Source: Alopecurus myosuroides (taxonomy: Eukaryota > Streptophyta > Magnoliopsida > Poales > Poaceae). From it: 64,000 bases of DNA. The notes under the pieces were generated by a model. The model saw nothing but the letters and a program-made list of their open reading frames with translations. It was not told the DNA's origin and made no database searches. Each line of letters starts with the position of its first letter. The first letter of the stretch is position 1. Below are positions 23,811 to 34,346 of the stretch, piece after piece. The DNA lies in NCBI GenBank assembly GCA_028641055.1, contig CM054060.1, positions 313,793,682 through 313,857,681 of the forward strand. The letters run 5' to 3'. A program made the position numbers and the translations under genes.

Positions 23811-25435
23811 GGTAAAAATGCAGGGGGATGCAGGGATTTTTAGAATATGGGCCGCTTCCTTTTAATAGAGCCACTTTGGCCATTGAACTAGCCATGCCAA
23901 GAGTAATTGACCAAAGCGCCATACCTCTGCTTATATCTATTATTACATTTCTAGTGAGGGGCCTTGCACAGGAAAAGCTGATGCGGGTCTCCTTCCTTGT
24001 TAAAAAAGGTCTCTCGCTCGCTCCGAACTATTTCATCAAAAGCATCCCCTGGCGGTTCAATCGAGAGGCCCGAGAGAGAAGAAAGTCTGTGTTTCTTTTT
24101 GTTTGATCAATGGATATTGAAAGCTTCCACGTGACATACATCCTCAAGTTGATTTTTCTGCTTTTACTGCATCACCTCAAGGGATGTGCATTCCTTCTCC
24201 AAAACATAGGTAGATTGGAAATCCTCTTTAAGTGTAATATAAACCCCCGGTATTCTAACCAAGGAAGGAAGTGATAGAACAACCCCTTGCTGAGGATCAT
24301 CTAAATTCACTTTCATCGCTGAGAGCATCATAGCGCTCCATCAATGCTTTTGGTGCCTGCGGCTTCCACCACTACAACAGGTGGAAAGGAATGGGATTCC
24401 ATGAAAGAAGACCGCTTTCCCTTGCTGCTAGCTTTCTGGCAAAAGACATATCTCCGAGTTTCCAGAGACTGATGAGGCATAGGATGGAATGGATCCGCTT
24501 CAACCGTCATCCTTGCCCACTGTTCATTCTGTCTTTATCTCATTCGTTGGGGAGTTTTGAGCTCCTTATGAGATGTTTGAGATGTGATCGCATGGATCTT
24601 CTTGCTTTGGATCAATTCCTTTGACAGTGAGTGGTTCACCACGGGAAGCACGAGCGAGACGACCGGCGGGAAATGGTTTAGATCGTTTAGAATTCGCTTT
24701 TCCTTGAGCTCCGACCAGAGGGAGAAGAGCGAGTGATCCCTCGATAGGGAGCACGAGCGATGCAACCGACGGGAGGACAAGACAAGCCCTTCCGAAAAGC
24801 TCGTTTGCCTTTCATCTGAGCGAAGTGATTCCTCAAGGTCAGGTTAAACAAGTGAATCATCGGTAGCAAGCACGAGAGCAAGCGATCGAAAAGGAGGAGA
24901 AAGAACCACGATAACCGGATGTCGAAGCCAGCTTGAGATGAACATTAGGAAAGAAAAACAGTGATTCAACGTTATGAGTACCCTCCCTTAATAAATAAAT
25001 AGAATAGGGGACAAACAATTTCCTTCAATTTGAGTAGAGTGCGTTGGCTGGAAAGTAGTAAAGTCGAAGTGAACCTCTATTTCGTAAAGGAGAGATAACC
25101 CCGAACTCGAGCTACTTCATTCCCGGAGTAAGTATCTTTATACTACCTGCAATTTGTCCGGAAGGTGGGGATCAGCGTCTGCGTCTTCTTCCTTTGCCCT
25201 TTTATCCGAACGATCCACATAATGCAGGGGTAATCCTTGCTTCTAGGATACGCTTCGAGATTAATCAAATAGCTACTTCTTCCTTTGCCCTTTTATCCGA
25301 ACGATCAACGGAGTGGGCTTCAGTGAATTGTTTGCTGAGCCTACAGAGTGACCTCCTAGGAGGACAATAGACCACAAAATACCCTTACTACCAGGCACTA
25401 AACCTGTCAATCAAAGGCCCTATGGATATTCTTAT
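23811..25435. other. Spacer without recognisable gene
   Basis: Gene-free as far as I can see. The phrase 'gcacgag' recurs three times on the plus strand between 24,640 and 24,880. Two exact 31-bp direct repeats occur near the end (separate entry). Confidence 0.45.
25185..25306 (+). repeat. Direct repeat, 31 bp, two copies 91 bp apart
   Basis: The same 31 bases, starting CTTCTTCCTTTGCCC and ending CCGAACGATC, occur at 25,185-25,215 and 25,276-25,306. Short exact repeats are typical recombination substrates in plant mitochondrial DNA. Confidence 0.85.
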
Positions 25436-25744
25436 TTGAATAAACTTTCCATTGATAAAATCATGGACAGCAGAAATCATTCATTCAACCTTCCACCAGC
25501 CCATTTGCCCAGCGCTGTTAGTGAAGAAGAAGGCGCTCCGCGTTGGAGGCTTTGCATTGACTATAGGAAGTTTAATACCAGTACAGTGAAAAACAAGTAC
25601 CCTATACCAATCATTGATGATCTTTTGGATGAATTACATGGGGCAAGGTACTTCTCTAAGATAGACCTCAGATCTGGGTACCATCAGATCAGGATGAGTG
25701 AGGAAGATGTGTACAAAACAGCTTTAATAACCCTACTGAAATAA
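25436..25744 (+). mobile_element. Ty3/gypsy reverse transcriptase fragment
   Basis: The frame contains [20 protein letters not shown] followed by [20 protein letters not shown] and [11 protein letters not shown], the RT fingers and first palm block of Ty3/gypsy pol. The next conserved stretch (FRTHYGHYE-like) is replaced by TALITLLK and a stop, so the fragment ends there. No LTR is attached. Confidence 0.85.
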
Positions 25745-25922
25745 CAGACCTTTTAATCTGTTATTGAATGCCCATCTAGCCTGAGCCGATTCCTCCTTAG
25801 AAGAGGGAAAGTTCGTTGACCGCTAATGCCGCATCCACAGGAGGGTCGAAGTAGGTTCCATCATTTCTTGTTTTTTTAGAAAAAAGAATCTGAAGTGGAT
25901 CAACGTCTTTTTTTCTTATTGA

Positions 25923-26231
25923 GTGAGTTGGGAGTCGCATCTACACTTAGTCGAGTTCGCATACAACAATAGCTGCTACCATTCCACCATTGAGGTGGCT
26001 CCGTACAGGCACTATACTACGTACGGGCGGAAGTGTAGATCACCCGTCGGAGAGAAGAAGTTACTCGGTCCGGATCTTGTCCAGGAGGCTGATGAGAAGG
26101 TAGAGATGATTCGGAAACGCTTGCTAACCACGCAGAGTAGACAGAAGTGTTATGCGGAGGGGAGAGATTTGGAAAAAAAAAGGAAGGAGACCGCGTCTTC
26201 CTTTCAAGTCTTCCGCCCGGCTGTGCTCTAG
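25923..26231 (+). mobile_element. Ty3/gypsy integrase fragment
   Basis: The frame reads SWESHLHLVEFAYNNSCYHS then TIEVAPYRHYTTYGRKCRSP and later LLGPDLVQEADEKVEMIRKR, the C-terminal part of the gypsy integrase core (the EFAYN..S.H.S...P....YGR.CRSP pattern). It lies in the same orientation as the RT fragment, with RNase H and the rest of integrase missing between them. Confidence 0.85.
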
Positions 26232-26375
26232 ATAAATAAGAACTATGTCTTCTACGCACAAAGAAAGAGGCCTACTAGTTGGAAATGTTTAGTCAATATG
26301 CGAAAGCAAATGGGGCAGCTCAGTCAGCTCTCTATTCTTCAGTGACCGGGGTAAACAATCAATCGGGCAATCAGT

Positions 26376-27235
26376 TTGCTTATTCAGTCAGCCACGCTAT
26401 ATTTTCTTTCTAAGATAACTCACAAGTTTTTAGCCCTTGCTTCAAAGGAGTTGGATCAGCAGAAGAAGCCAGCTCAAGGACGTGTTTTTGCATTAAACCA
26501 ACAAGATGCACAAGCCACAGGTTCGGTCATTCATTGCACTATTCGAATTTGTGGTAAATCTGCTAGCATACTTGTAGACCCTGGCTGGTTCCACTCACTC
26601 TTTTGTATCCCCGTTATTTGTACCGAAGAACAATAGGGTTCGCCGCTCCATGTAAGTCTTTTAGTAGCTACTCCAATGGGAGATTCCTTGCTTACAAAGC
26701 TAGTATTAAAGGACTTTGTTATTACGAGAGCAGATCAGGAAATGAAGGTGGATCTAATAGTTTTATACTTTATATATTTTGATGCTGGTATGGATTGGTT
26801 GTCTGCATACCATGCTCGTGTGGATTGTTTTAGGAAGATAGTGACTCAACACCCTGTAAACCATCGTTTGAACTTGTTGGGGTGTGTGATGAATATCCCG
26901 CTCTAATTTCGGCCATTCATGCCACTCCACTTTTGGTTGCACCGGGTACATGGCTTTCATTTTGGAGAGCTACTCGAGTGTTCTGGGCCTTAAAGACATA
27001 CCACAGGTATGTGAGTTCCCAGACGAATTACCAGGACTTCCACCAGATAGGCAAAGAGTGTTCACCATAGATTTGCTACAGGCTCCAATCTCTAAGCAAC
27101 CATATTGGATGGCGACAACAGAAATGGAAGAGTTTAAGAAGCAGTTACAAGAACTTCTGGGTGAATTCGACCGAGTTGATCTCCACGCCCGTATTGTTTG
27201 TGAAAAAGAAGGACGGGCGCCTTTGCATTCGAAAC
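26376..27235 (+). mobile_element. Ty3/gypsy protease to RT N-terminal fragment, truncated at the NUMT/nuclear junction
   Basis: Frames in order give a gag-protease linker (KKPAQGRVFALNQQDAQATG), the aspartic protease block CGKSASILVDPGWFHSLF (usual active site D-P/S-G-S/A, here D-P-G-W, mutated) and DAGMDWLSAYHARVDC. Then come DIPQVCEFPDELPGLPPDRQ, APISKQPYWMATTEMEEFKK and a final CEKEG before the resemblance stops at about 27,225-27,235. The order protease-RT lies downstream of separate RT and IN pieces, so the three fragments are shuffled and cannot be one element. Confidence 0.8.
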
Positions 27236-28838
27236 TGCGCGGCCGCGCGCGTGGGCCAGCTCGGTCAGCGACGCGACGAGAAAGCGCGGGAACAGAACCG
27301 CCCGTGATCGTCTTCTCGGCTACCGCGCGGTCAAAGGCTGCCGGCGTTTATGGCGTGGCGGCCGCCCAGTGCATGCGCCCCCCCCAAAGGCTGCCGGCGT
27401 AATGGCGTGGCGGGCGGCAGCGAGGGGACGCGCGCGCGCAGTAAATGCCCGGCCGCGCGGCGCGCCCCACCATTCTTCACACCGGCGAGCTCTCTAGTCC
27501 TATCTTCCTCTCGACGCTCTCCTCCTCCCCTCTCTCCACGAAAATGTCGGACGGAGCTGCGGCGAACGGCTTCCCGCGCCACAACCTGCGCCGGAGCGAG
27601 GCGATGGCGCTGTACCGCGCGGGCTATCCTTGCCCGCCGGACACGCGCCTTCCTAGCTCCGCCGCTGGACCCTCAGCGCCGGCGGGGTCCCCGTCCCTCC
27701 CCTTCCCTCCTCCGACGCCGAGTTCCGCCGCGCCATCCGCGAGATGCGCGACGGAATGGCAACCCCCCAGAACTACCCGCTCACCGGCGTGGACGAGTTC
27801 TGGTGGGGGCGGCTCACGACACGCCGCGACCGGGAGCTGGACTCCGAGAACGACAACGGCCCTGTCGACGGGCGTTTCAACGCCCACGGGCGGCGCCGCT
27901 GGTGGAGCGCCCCTGGCAGGACCCTCGAGGATGTCCTCCAGCACATCAACGCCGGCAACCAGCCGCGCCTGGAGATGCCGCCCAGCCGTGGGTGGCACGG
28001 CGGACCGGCGCGTCTTCCTCGTCCGCGACCTCGAGTTCCTCCGCCGGCCACTCTATCTCCACCTCCCCCCCTTTCTCAGCGCCTGCCCGCAGGCGCAGCG
28101 GCGGCGCGCTCCGCATCGGCGAGCCACGCTTCGAACGCGTGGGTCGCCCGAAGACGGAGAACGCCGGCGACGACGACGAGGACGAGTGGCCCGACCAAAA
28201 GGTCGCAGAGCAGCTGTCGCTGGACACGCTGCAGCCACTCGACGTCGACACCGCCGCTCAGTGGAGCCTGCGGGACACCACCGAGGCGGAGCTCGAACTT
28301 CAGCGCCGCCTGCTGGCTGAAGCCGAGCAGCGCAAGGCGGCGCGCGAGCGTGAGGCCGCCGCCAACGCGTCCCTCCCCCGCCGCCGCAGAAGGAGACCGA
28401 GTACGTCATCCTCGACCCGGACTCCGACGACGAGGACGCGATCCAGCAAGCCCTCGAGGCGAGCAGGTGGGATTGCGGCGGCGGCGACGAGGGACAGGAG
28501 GGAGGAAGCGCCCCGGCGACGCCCCCAGCGACGACGACGACGACGACGGCGGCGACTACAGCCAGGCGATCGCCGCCAGCCTCGGCCTTAAATAGTTTGT
28601 TTTAGTTTAAATTTTTCGTTGTAGCTTTGAATTCGCGCCGAATATGTACGCAGTTTCCAAATTTCAATAAAATTCGACTAGTTTTGCAATTGCGTTTGTT
28701 TTGGGCCGATTCTTGGGCTCGGGACGCGACTGGGAAACGCGCCCCCCAGGTTCCAGAATAGCGCCGTTTAGCGCCGCGGCGGCCCCAAAACGGCGGCGTT
28801 TTGGGCCCTAGGGGGCGCAACGACCGGAGATGCCCTTA
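27236..28838 (+). mobile_element. GC-rich repeat carrying a gene-like region; left end missing
   Basis: Base composition changes abruptly at about 27,235 to strongly GC-rich. Pyrimidine-rich, 5'-leader-like sequence precedes an ATG at 27,544. The right end reads GGGCGCAACGACCGGAGATG CCCTTAG, close in style to grass PIF/Harbinger-like terminal inverted repeats (GGGCATCTCC type on the other strand). No partner terminus is visible on the left, which suggests the NUMT junction cut the element. Family assignment is an inference. Confidence 0.45.
27544..28595 (+). pseudogene. Frameshifted Triticeae multicopy protein of unknown function
   Basis: The N-terminus MSDGAAANGFPRHNLRRSEA then MALYRAGYPCPPDTRLP is in one frame. 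The middle (GVDEFWWGRL, RRWWSAPGRTLEDVLQHINA GNQPRLEMP) is in a second frame from about 27,744. DEDEWPDQKVAEQLSLDTLQ and a Glu/Arg/Ala-rich helical stretch are in a third. The acidic C-terminus (ETEYVILDPDSDDEDAIQQA then DDDDDDGGDYSQAIAASLGL K) returns to the second frame and ends at 28,595. The pattern of an MALYRAGYP start, a WWSAPGRTLE block and an acidic tail belongs to a repeated, uncharacterised protein family that I associate with Triticeae genomes. AATAAA at 28,666-28,671 may be its polyadenylation signal. At least two or three indels break it. Function unknown. Confidence 0.55.
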
Positions 28839-29048
28839 GTACTAGTACTAATCCTCTATTAGCCCATTATTTAATTATAGTTTGTTGGTCAGACATGTAA
28901 TTAAGCCCAAAAGCCCATACATACGTGCACCTCTAGGCCATCGTAGGCAGGCATCGATCTAGCTCCTGTGCGTGCGTGCGTCCCGGCCCTACCGCCACCT
29001 CTATTTCCCTCGACCCTGCCCGCCTCCACCTGGCCGTCGCTACAGAAA
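28839..29048 (+). other. Left flank of Helitron 1, probably 5' part of the decayed hAT unit
   Basis: The stretch just before 29,048 is C-rich and leader-like. It appears to continue after Helitron 1 at 30,219-30,398 (CTGCCAGCTCCTCC style). No hAT left terminus is visible here. Confidence 0.3.
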
Positions 29049-30218
29049 CTAGATGATACCCCGCGCGTTGCTGCGGCAATCATCGAAAAAATGCATAAGT
29101 AGGAGCTATAACATCAATTACTGATGCAAAGAAAATGTAAGAGCTTTCCTTGTTTACATATTTGAAAAATAAAATAAAATAAGGTAGTTAATATAAATAT
29201 ATGTATGAGCGTGAAGAACTTCTGGACTGGAGTTAAAGTAGTGCCATTTTTCTAAAAATATCATGAATCATGAAAGATATGAAGGAACGTAATGATTTTA
29301 AATAACCTCTATTTATTATTTGCATACATAACCTGTGTACATTCGCGTCTATACATTGTATCCAGAAGCAACATACGAGTATATTTAAATGGTGCGAGAC
29401 TGATCGTACCTGTGACTGAGTGGAAAAATAAAATGAACAGATACATATTGGAATAGTATACACCAAAGCGGAAGTAATCCTGTACAACACCGAGGTACCA
29501 AATTGTTTTCGGTCCATGACTTGCATGAAAAACAAAACACTGTCATCACACAATAGTCTGAACTGCATGGATCCCAAGGCTTGACAATCTTGTATTTCCC
29601 TTGCTGCTTGGCTCGCATAATCTGAGAAAATCCAAATGAAAAAATAGAGAGGGTTGGAAGAGCCAAGGCATAACTCGTCGTCATCAGATCAGAGGTGGCC
29701 GGCCGCATGGATGTTAATCTAGCAGCAACTCCATATTCTGTCATGGAGGAGGTTGGGAATGGCTCAATTCGTAACAGGACTACGTATTGAGGTATTTAAA
29801 GGGTGAAGACTGACTGCTTGGCTGCCTCGTCGGTTTCTCGCGCACAATTGCACACCGTTCAGTTTCTTGTGCGTTTATGGTTGATAATCATGAAGTGGAG
29901 CAGATATAGAAGAACATTTGGTGGAAAACGGCACAGCCAGGGTTCACTTTCGGAAAAAAGAGAGAAAAATAACTAATGAGAAAGGAGAGGAGGGTACGTG
30001 GTGGGGAGGTGAATGGATTGTCAGTGTGACCTATCACTACACAGTTGACCCAACGAACAAAAGTAATAATCTGTTGCTAAGAAAAACAAAGATGATGTGG
30101 CAGGTGAAGGAAGGAAAATGAGTGGATGATGTGGACCAATTAGAGGTATGGTGATGTGTGCATCTTGCATGTTGAGAGAAATAGACTTAGTGGGTTGCTC
30201 CCATTTAGATATTGTAGA
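29049..30218 (-). mobile_element. Helitron 1 (non-autonomous)
   Basis: Read on the minus strand, the element begins TCTACAATATCTAAATGG and ends with the hairpin CCGCAGCAACGCGCGG (plus 29,061-29,076), then 8 bases and CTAG. It sits exactly between A and T of the target, with no duplication, as Helitrons do. No Rep/helicase is encoded. The inside is AT-rich without a recognised captured gene. Confidence 0.65.
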
Positions 30219-30398
30219 TTGCCTCTGACCCTATCAACGGCGACTGCCAGCTCCTCCTATCGAGCCATTCGGCAATTTCAACTCCGTCGCGGCGTCGCCA
30301 ATCCGGGAAACTGCTGGGAGACCGACCGACGGTAGTTTATTGGCACTCTTGTATTTTTGTATTGCTTATATTTTGATGACCGATGAAGTAGAATCCTA

Positions 30399-31334
30399 GA
30401 GCATGTCTAACAGACCCCCTAAATGGCCCAAACCCGTATAATAACCGCTGATATACGGGTTTGGGCTCTACCCGGCCATCTAGCAGACCCCGTAAATGGA
30501 CCACCCCGGACGGTTTTTTACAAGTTTGGTAGGGGGCGGCCCGTCGACCCCTACATGTGCGGGTCGGGAGGAGATGTAGAGGGCCAACCCTCTACCTCGT
30601 GCGAGCTAGGGCGCGCTGAAGATTCAGGTTCGAATCCCACTTTCGTTCGCCCCGCCGCCAGCCGCCGCCTGCCGCCGCCCCGTAGATCCGGTCGCCTCCG
30701 AGGCACCGCACCCCCGCCGGACACCGCCGCACCCCCGCCGGGCCCCCAGCGGACCTCGGCGCCCCTCGACTCGCCGCGCCGTGTGCATCTCCGCCGCCTC
30801 CCCACGGTGAGTACTCGCCGGGCCGTGTTTCCTCTTCGATTTCGCCGTTCCGCGGGTGCCTGATCTCTGCTTCGCGATGCCGTAGATGTCTGCGGACGCG
30901 ACCATGGATGATGTGGAGCATTCCGATGATTCGTTGAGCTGGTCTTCGGGGGATTCGGACCTCGACGAGCTGCTGAGCGACGACGACATGGAGATGATGC
31001 AGTACATCTTCCGCATCAAGGACCTCGAGGACCGCGCAAAGCTGCTAGATCAGAGAAAGGGTTCCACGAAGGGCCGCATATGCATCCCGCGGAACCGCGC
31101 GCTCGGCCACGAACAGCTGTGGCAAGATTATTTTGCCGAGGTACCTACCTATCCCCCCGTCTCTTCCGTAGGAGATACCGCATACGAACAACTGTGGCAA
31201 GAATATTCTGTTTTACGGGGTGGGAGTAGGGGGTCTGCTAGCTCGCACGAGTTTTTGGCCGGCGAAAAGCGTATACAGGGCCCTCTACACGCGTTTTAGG
31301 GGGCGAAAACATAAGGGGTCTGTTAGACATGCTC
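30399..31334 (+). mobile_element. PIF/Harbinger-derived short element
   Basis: Near-perfect terminal inverted repeats GAGCATGTCTAACAGACCCC lie at 30,399-30,418 and, inverted, at 31,315-31,334. The flanking triplets are CTA (left) and TTA (right), consistent with a TTA target duplication with one mutation. The interior has a GC-rich leader and a PIF transposase-like first exon. The element is too short for an autonomous copy. Confidence 0.75.
30886..31299 (+). pseudogene. PIF/Harbinger transposase N-terminal exon, truncated
   Basis: The frame MSADATMDDVEHSDDSLSWS is followed by an acidic region (SDLDELLSDDDMEMMQYIF), then STKGRICIPRNRALGHEQLW QDYFAEVPTYPP. This last block, RG..I.RNR..GH..L..DYFA..P.YP, is the N-terminal signature that precedes the DDE nuclease in plant PIF/Harbinger transposases. 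The next expected block (FRRRYRM) is replaced by VSSVGDTAYEQLWQEYSVL, a partial internal duplication of EQLWQ-Y. The DDE domain is absent, so no transposase activity is possible. Confidence 0.7.
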
Positions 31335-31426
31335 TTAGATTTTGGATCATTAGCATGTATCATATAACAAAACAGTGTATATTAGTTTATTAAATTATCC
31401 CTTTTTTTATTGTGTTGTCTTCATAG

Positions 31427-34196
31427 ATGAAGAGAAAAGCATCAACGATAGGTTCATCTTCAAGTTCTAATATTGGTAGTGCTGAAAATGCAGATCCAAC
31501 CGAGGACGCAGATGAGCAGCAACCTATTGATGAGCAAGAACCTACTGTTGATGACAATTCCAATCAGGTGATACCGACCAGAACATTGTAGAGCCGGTAC
31601 AAGTTTCAGAACAAGTTAGAATTGGAAGCACCATGTATGAAAGAGATCCTAGTAAGCACCAACAGATTTGGGAAATTCCTCTTGATAAACAAGAAGAAGC
31701 ACGGAGATTCTATATCACTAAGGTCCCTTATCAGCCATTTATGAGAGTATCTATATAATGGAGAAGGGAAAATCGTCGTTGATTTCAGTATAGCTACTTC
31801 ACAAATTTTCCTTGGCTAGAGTATTCAGTGACCACACATCGCGCATACTGTTTGCCTTGTTAAATCTTTACAAGAAAAACCAAGTGGAAGGTGTGGCTCG
31901 GATGCATTCACGGTTAAGAGGTTTATAAATTGGAAGAAGATGAATGATGAGAAAGATTGTGTCTTTTTAACCCATGTTGGAAAAGATTCCAACTCGTCTC
32001 ATAACTATGCAGTTAGATGCTTTGATAATCTAAAAAATAGTATGACCCTACTGAAAGGTTGCACAGATGCAATTGTACAAGTATGTGCAAAAAAGGTTAG
32101 ATGCTAGGCTACGGCTGAGAATTACGATTGATTCAATCAGGTAAGAAATATTTTTCTATCCTAAGATGTAAACTCCCTCCGTTCCATATTAGATGACTCC
32201 CACATAGATGTATCTAGACATATTTCAATACCAGATACATCTATAAGAGAGTCATCTAATATGGAACGGAGGGAGTAGTATATATCTTACTAAGTAAGTT
32301 ACTAGTAATTTTGTACTTGTTGATTTCACCGGGTGGTTAACATTCCAAGCTTGTGCTTATAGAGGACATGATGTATCTTCAGGGTCTATGAACCAGAGAA
32401 ATTCTCGTGAATTGGTAAATTTGTTAGCTTTCTATAACAAGGAGGTTGATTCGGTTGTCTTGGATAATGCTCCAAGGAATGCGAAGTACATCTCCCCTCC
32501 TGTTTAACAAGAAATTCTTAAGTTATTTTCTCGAAAGGTTCAGATGCAAATTAGAGAAGAAATTGGTACTAGCAAGTTTTATATAATGGTGGATGAAGCT
32601 CGAGATGAATCAAAGAAATAGAAAATGGCATTGGTCCTTCGGTTTGTGAATAATGATGGATTCATACAAGAGCGTTTTCTTGATATCATTCATGTCACTA
32701 ACACTGCTGCATTGACACTCAAACAGGCAATTTGCATTGTCCTTGCAGACAATAATTTGAATGTTCGAGATATAAGAGCACAAGGCTACGATGGGGAGAG
32801 AAATATGTGAGGTGAATGGAATGGGCTAAAGGCTCTAATTCTAAATGAGTGCCCTTATCCTTATTATGTGCATTGCATGGCTCAGCAATTGCAGTCGGCG
32901 CTAGTTGCGGCATCAAGGGAGGTACACGAGTACACAAAATTTTCCAAAATGCTATTCTCGTCATAAATGTTGTTAGTGCGTCACCTAAACGCAATGATGA
33001 GTTACTAGCAAATCAAGCTGCGAAAATTGAACGTGGAATTGAGTTAGGGAAGCTTGATACAGGAAAAGAGCAAATCAGATAGGATCTTTACAGATACCTA
33101 GGAACACTAGATGGAGTTCTCGCTTTAAGTCAATTCAGAGCCTACAAAAGATGTTTGGCGCAACAATTGCAGTCATACAGAGTGTAGCAACTGATCGCTC
33201 AATCTCACCATATTCCAGAGGAGATGTTGTAGGCGCTCTAAAAATAATTAACTCGTTTGATTTTGTGTTCATTTTGCATCTAATGGTGAAAATAATGAAC
33301 ATCATAGATGTCTTGTGTCAAACACTCCAAAAGAAATATATTGACATCTTAAATGCATTGGATTCAGTTACGAACACAAAAGTGTTGCTTGGTAAGTTAA
33401 GAGAAGATGGATGGGAATCTCTTTTAGAGAAAGTTCAGTCTTTCTGTTTGAAGCATGAGATTGAGGTCCCAGATTTGAATCGCAAGTAAGAATCATCTCC
33501 TTGTACCTATAAAGTAGAATATTATTTATCATATACATACCTCTAATATTTATATATCTTCCCATTTACAGGTATGTTGATGTGACAAAATCCCGCAACA
33601 AGCATGACAACACAACAGCATTACATCACTACAGCACAGATGTGTTCAATGTTTCTATAGATCAGCAATTCGTTGAGATAAATGACCGTTTTGGTATTCA
33701 AGGTACAGAGCTCTTGACACTTTGTGCATCTTTGCATCCAAGACATGAATCTTTTGACGTGTTGAAAATATGCACATCAGTTGAAAAGTTTTATCCCGAA
33801 GGTTTTTCTAGTCAAGAAAGGTCTCAATTGGAGTCTCAACTTCCCCATTTCCAATTGGATGTTTGCAATAATCCAGAGCTAAACTGCTTGCCTTCACTTG
33901 TTGATTTAACAGTTGGACTAGTTAAAACAGGTAAAGCTGCTACATACTTAATGGTTGATAGATTATTGCGATTAATCATAACTCTTCCGGTGTTAACTGC
34001 AACCACCTAACGATCTTTCTCGGTCATGAAACTGATCAAGACACGTCTTCAAAATAGAATGGGTGATGATTTTCTTCGACGTTATATGATTGTGTACATT
34101 GGGAAGGAAATAGCCGCAAAGAATAGTTCCGATGAGATTATCAGATTATTTGACACCGGTGGTCATCGAGCAGATTTTAAGTTAATAGACATGTAA
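31427..34196 (+). pseudogene. hAT-superfamily transposase (TTF-type zinc finger/ZMYM1-like), broken
   Basis: From ATG 31,427 (MKRKASTIGSSSSSNIGSAE), preceded by a plausible 3' splice site (TTCATAG). Blocks in order are HQQIWEIPLDKQEEARRFYI (31,660-31,720), a TTF-like zinc-finger region with frame breaks (about 31,800-31,900), FVNNDGFIQERFLDIIHVTN and VRDIRAQGYDGERNM, a stop, GEWNGLKALILNECPYPYYV HCMAQQ and further RNase-H-like helices. The C-terminal hAT dimerisation block is RSFSVMKLIKTRLQNRMGDD, ending at 34,196. The Glu of the usual ERSFS is a TAA stop at 34,008-34,010. Several frameshifts and a MITE insertion (32,173-32,275) complete the loss. It is a dead cut-and-paste transposase gene. 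Confidence 0.8.
32173..32275. mobile_element. Stowaway-type MITE in hAT transposase
   Basis: Terminal repeats CTCCCTCCGTTCCATATTAG and its inverse bound 103 bp that fold on themselves. TA follows on the right at 32,276-32,277. The left target base pair is mutated (AA). Confidence 0.85.
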
Positions 34197-34330
34197 TTCT
34201 CTTTCATAGCGACATACATTTATCCAACCATTGTATGGATCTGCTATTTTTTTAGACATAATATATTGTAATTTTTGTTCTCCTATGTGGTCGTCAATTT
34301 TTCGCCCCTCCCCCTCGCGCATGTTTGAAT

Positions 34331-34346
34331 CCTGGCTCCGCCCCTG
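34331..34346 (+). repeat. Right terminal inverted repeat of the hAT element
   Basis: CCTGGCTCCGCCCCTG is the inverse of a CAGGGGCGGAGCCAGG terminus typical of hAT elements, 135 bp after the transposase stop. The matching left end was not found in the window. Confidence 0.55.

Larger units (their letters stand above)
1..27230. other. Nuclear insertion of mitochondrial DNA (NUMT), left part of window
   Basis: Recognisable plant mitochondrial genes lie at 1-618 (matR), 3802-4432 (rps1), 4506-6290 (ccmFN) and 18145-19937 (nad2 exons a and b). Spacers between them are long, of medium GC and rich in short palindromes, as in grass mitochondrial DNA. The sequence to the right of about 27,230 is GC-rich repeat and then nuclear transposons, so the tract must end near there. 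nad2 keeps its group II intron, and many codons carry the unedited C, which points to transfer of DNA. The right boundary is placed where a truncated Ty3/gypsy reading frame stops abruptly at GC-rich DNA. The boundary could instead lie near 25.4 kb if the gypsy pieces are nuclear. A mis-joined assembly cannot be excluded from sequence alone. Confidence 0.85.

Noticed and set aside
1..27230. Chloroplast-derived genes or bacterial operons
   Set aside because: I looked for plastid gene blocks, plastid-type tRNAs and bacterial gene layout and recognised none.
27350..28591. Single 413-codon Arg/Pro-rich protein across the GC-rich repeat
   Set aside because: It is an open frame caused by GC richness. 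The conserved blocks lie in alternating frames, so the real gene is frameshifted.
30615..30645. tRNA 3' half (GGTTCGAATCCCAC) in the PIF/Harbinger derivative
   Set aside because: Only the T-arm-like sequence is recognisable. No acceptor or anticodon stem is found, so it is kept only as a note on the element.
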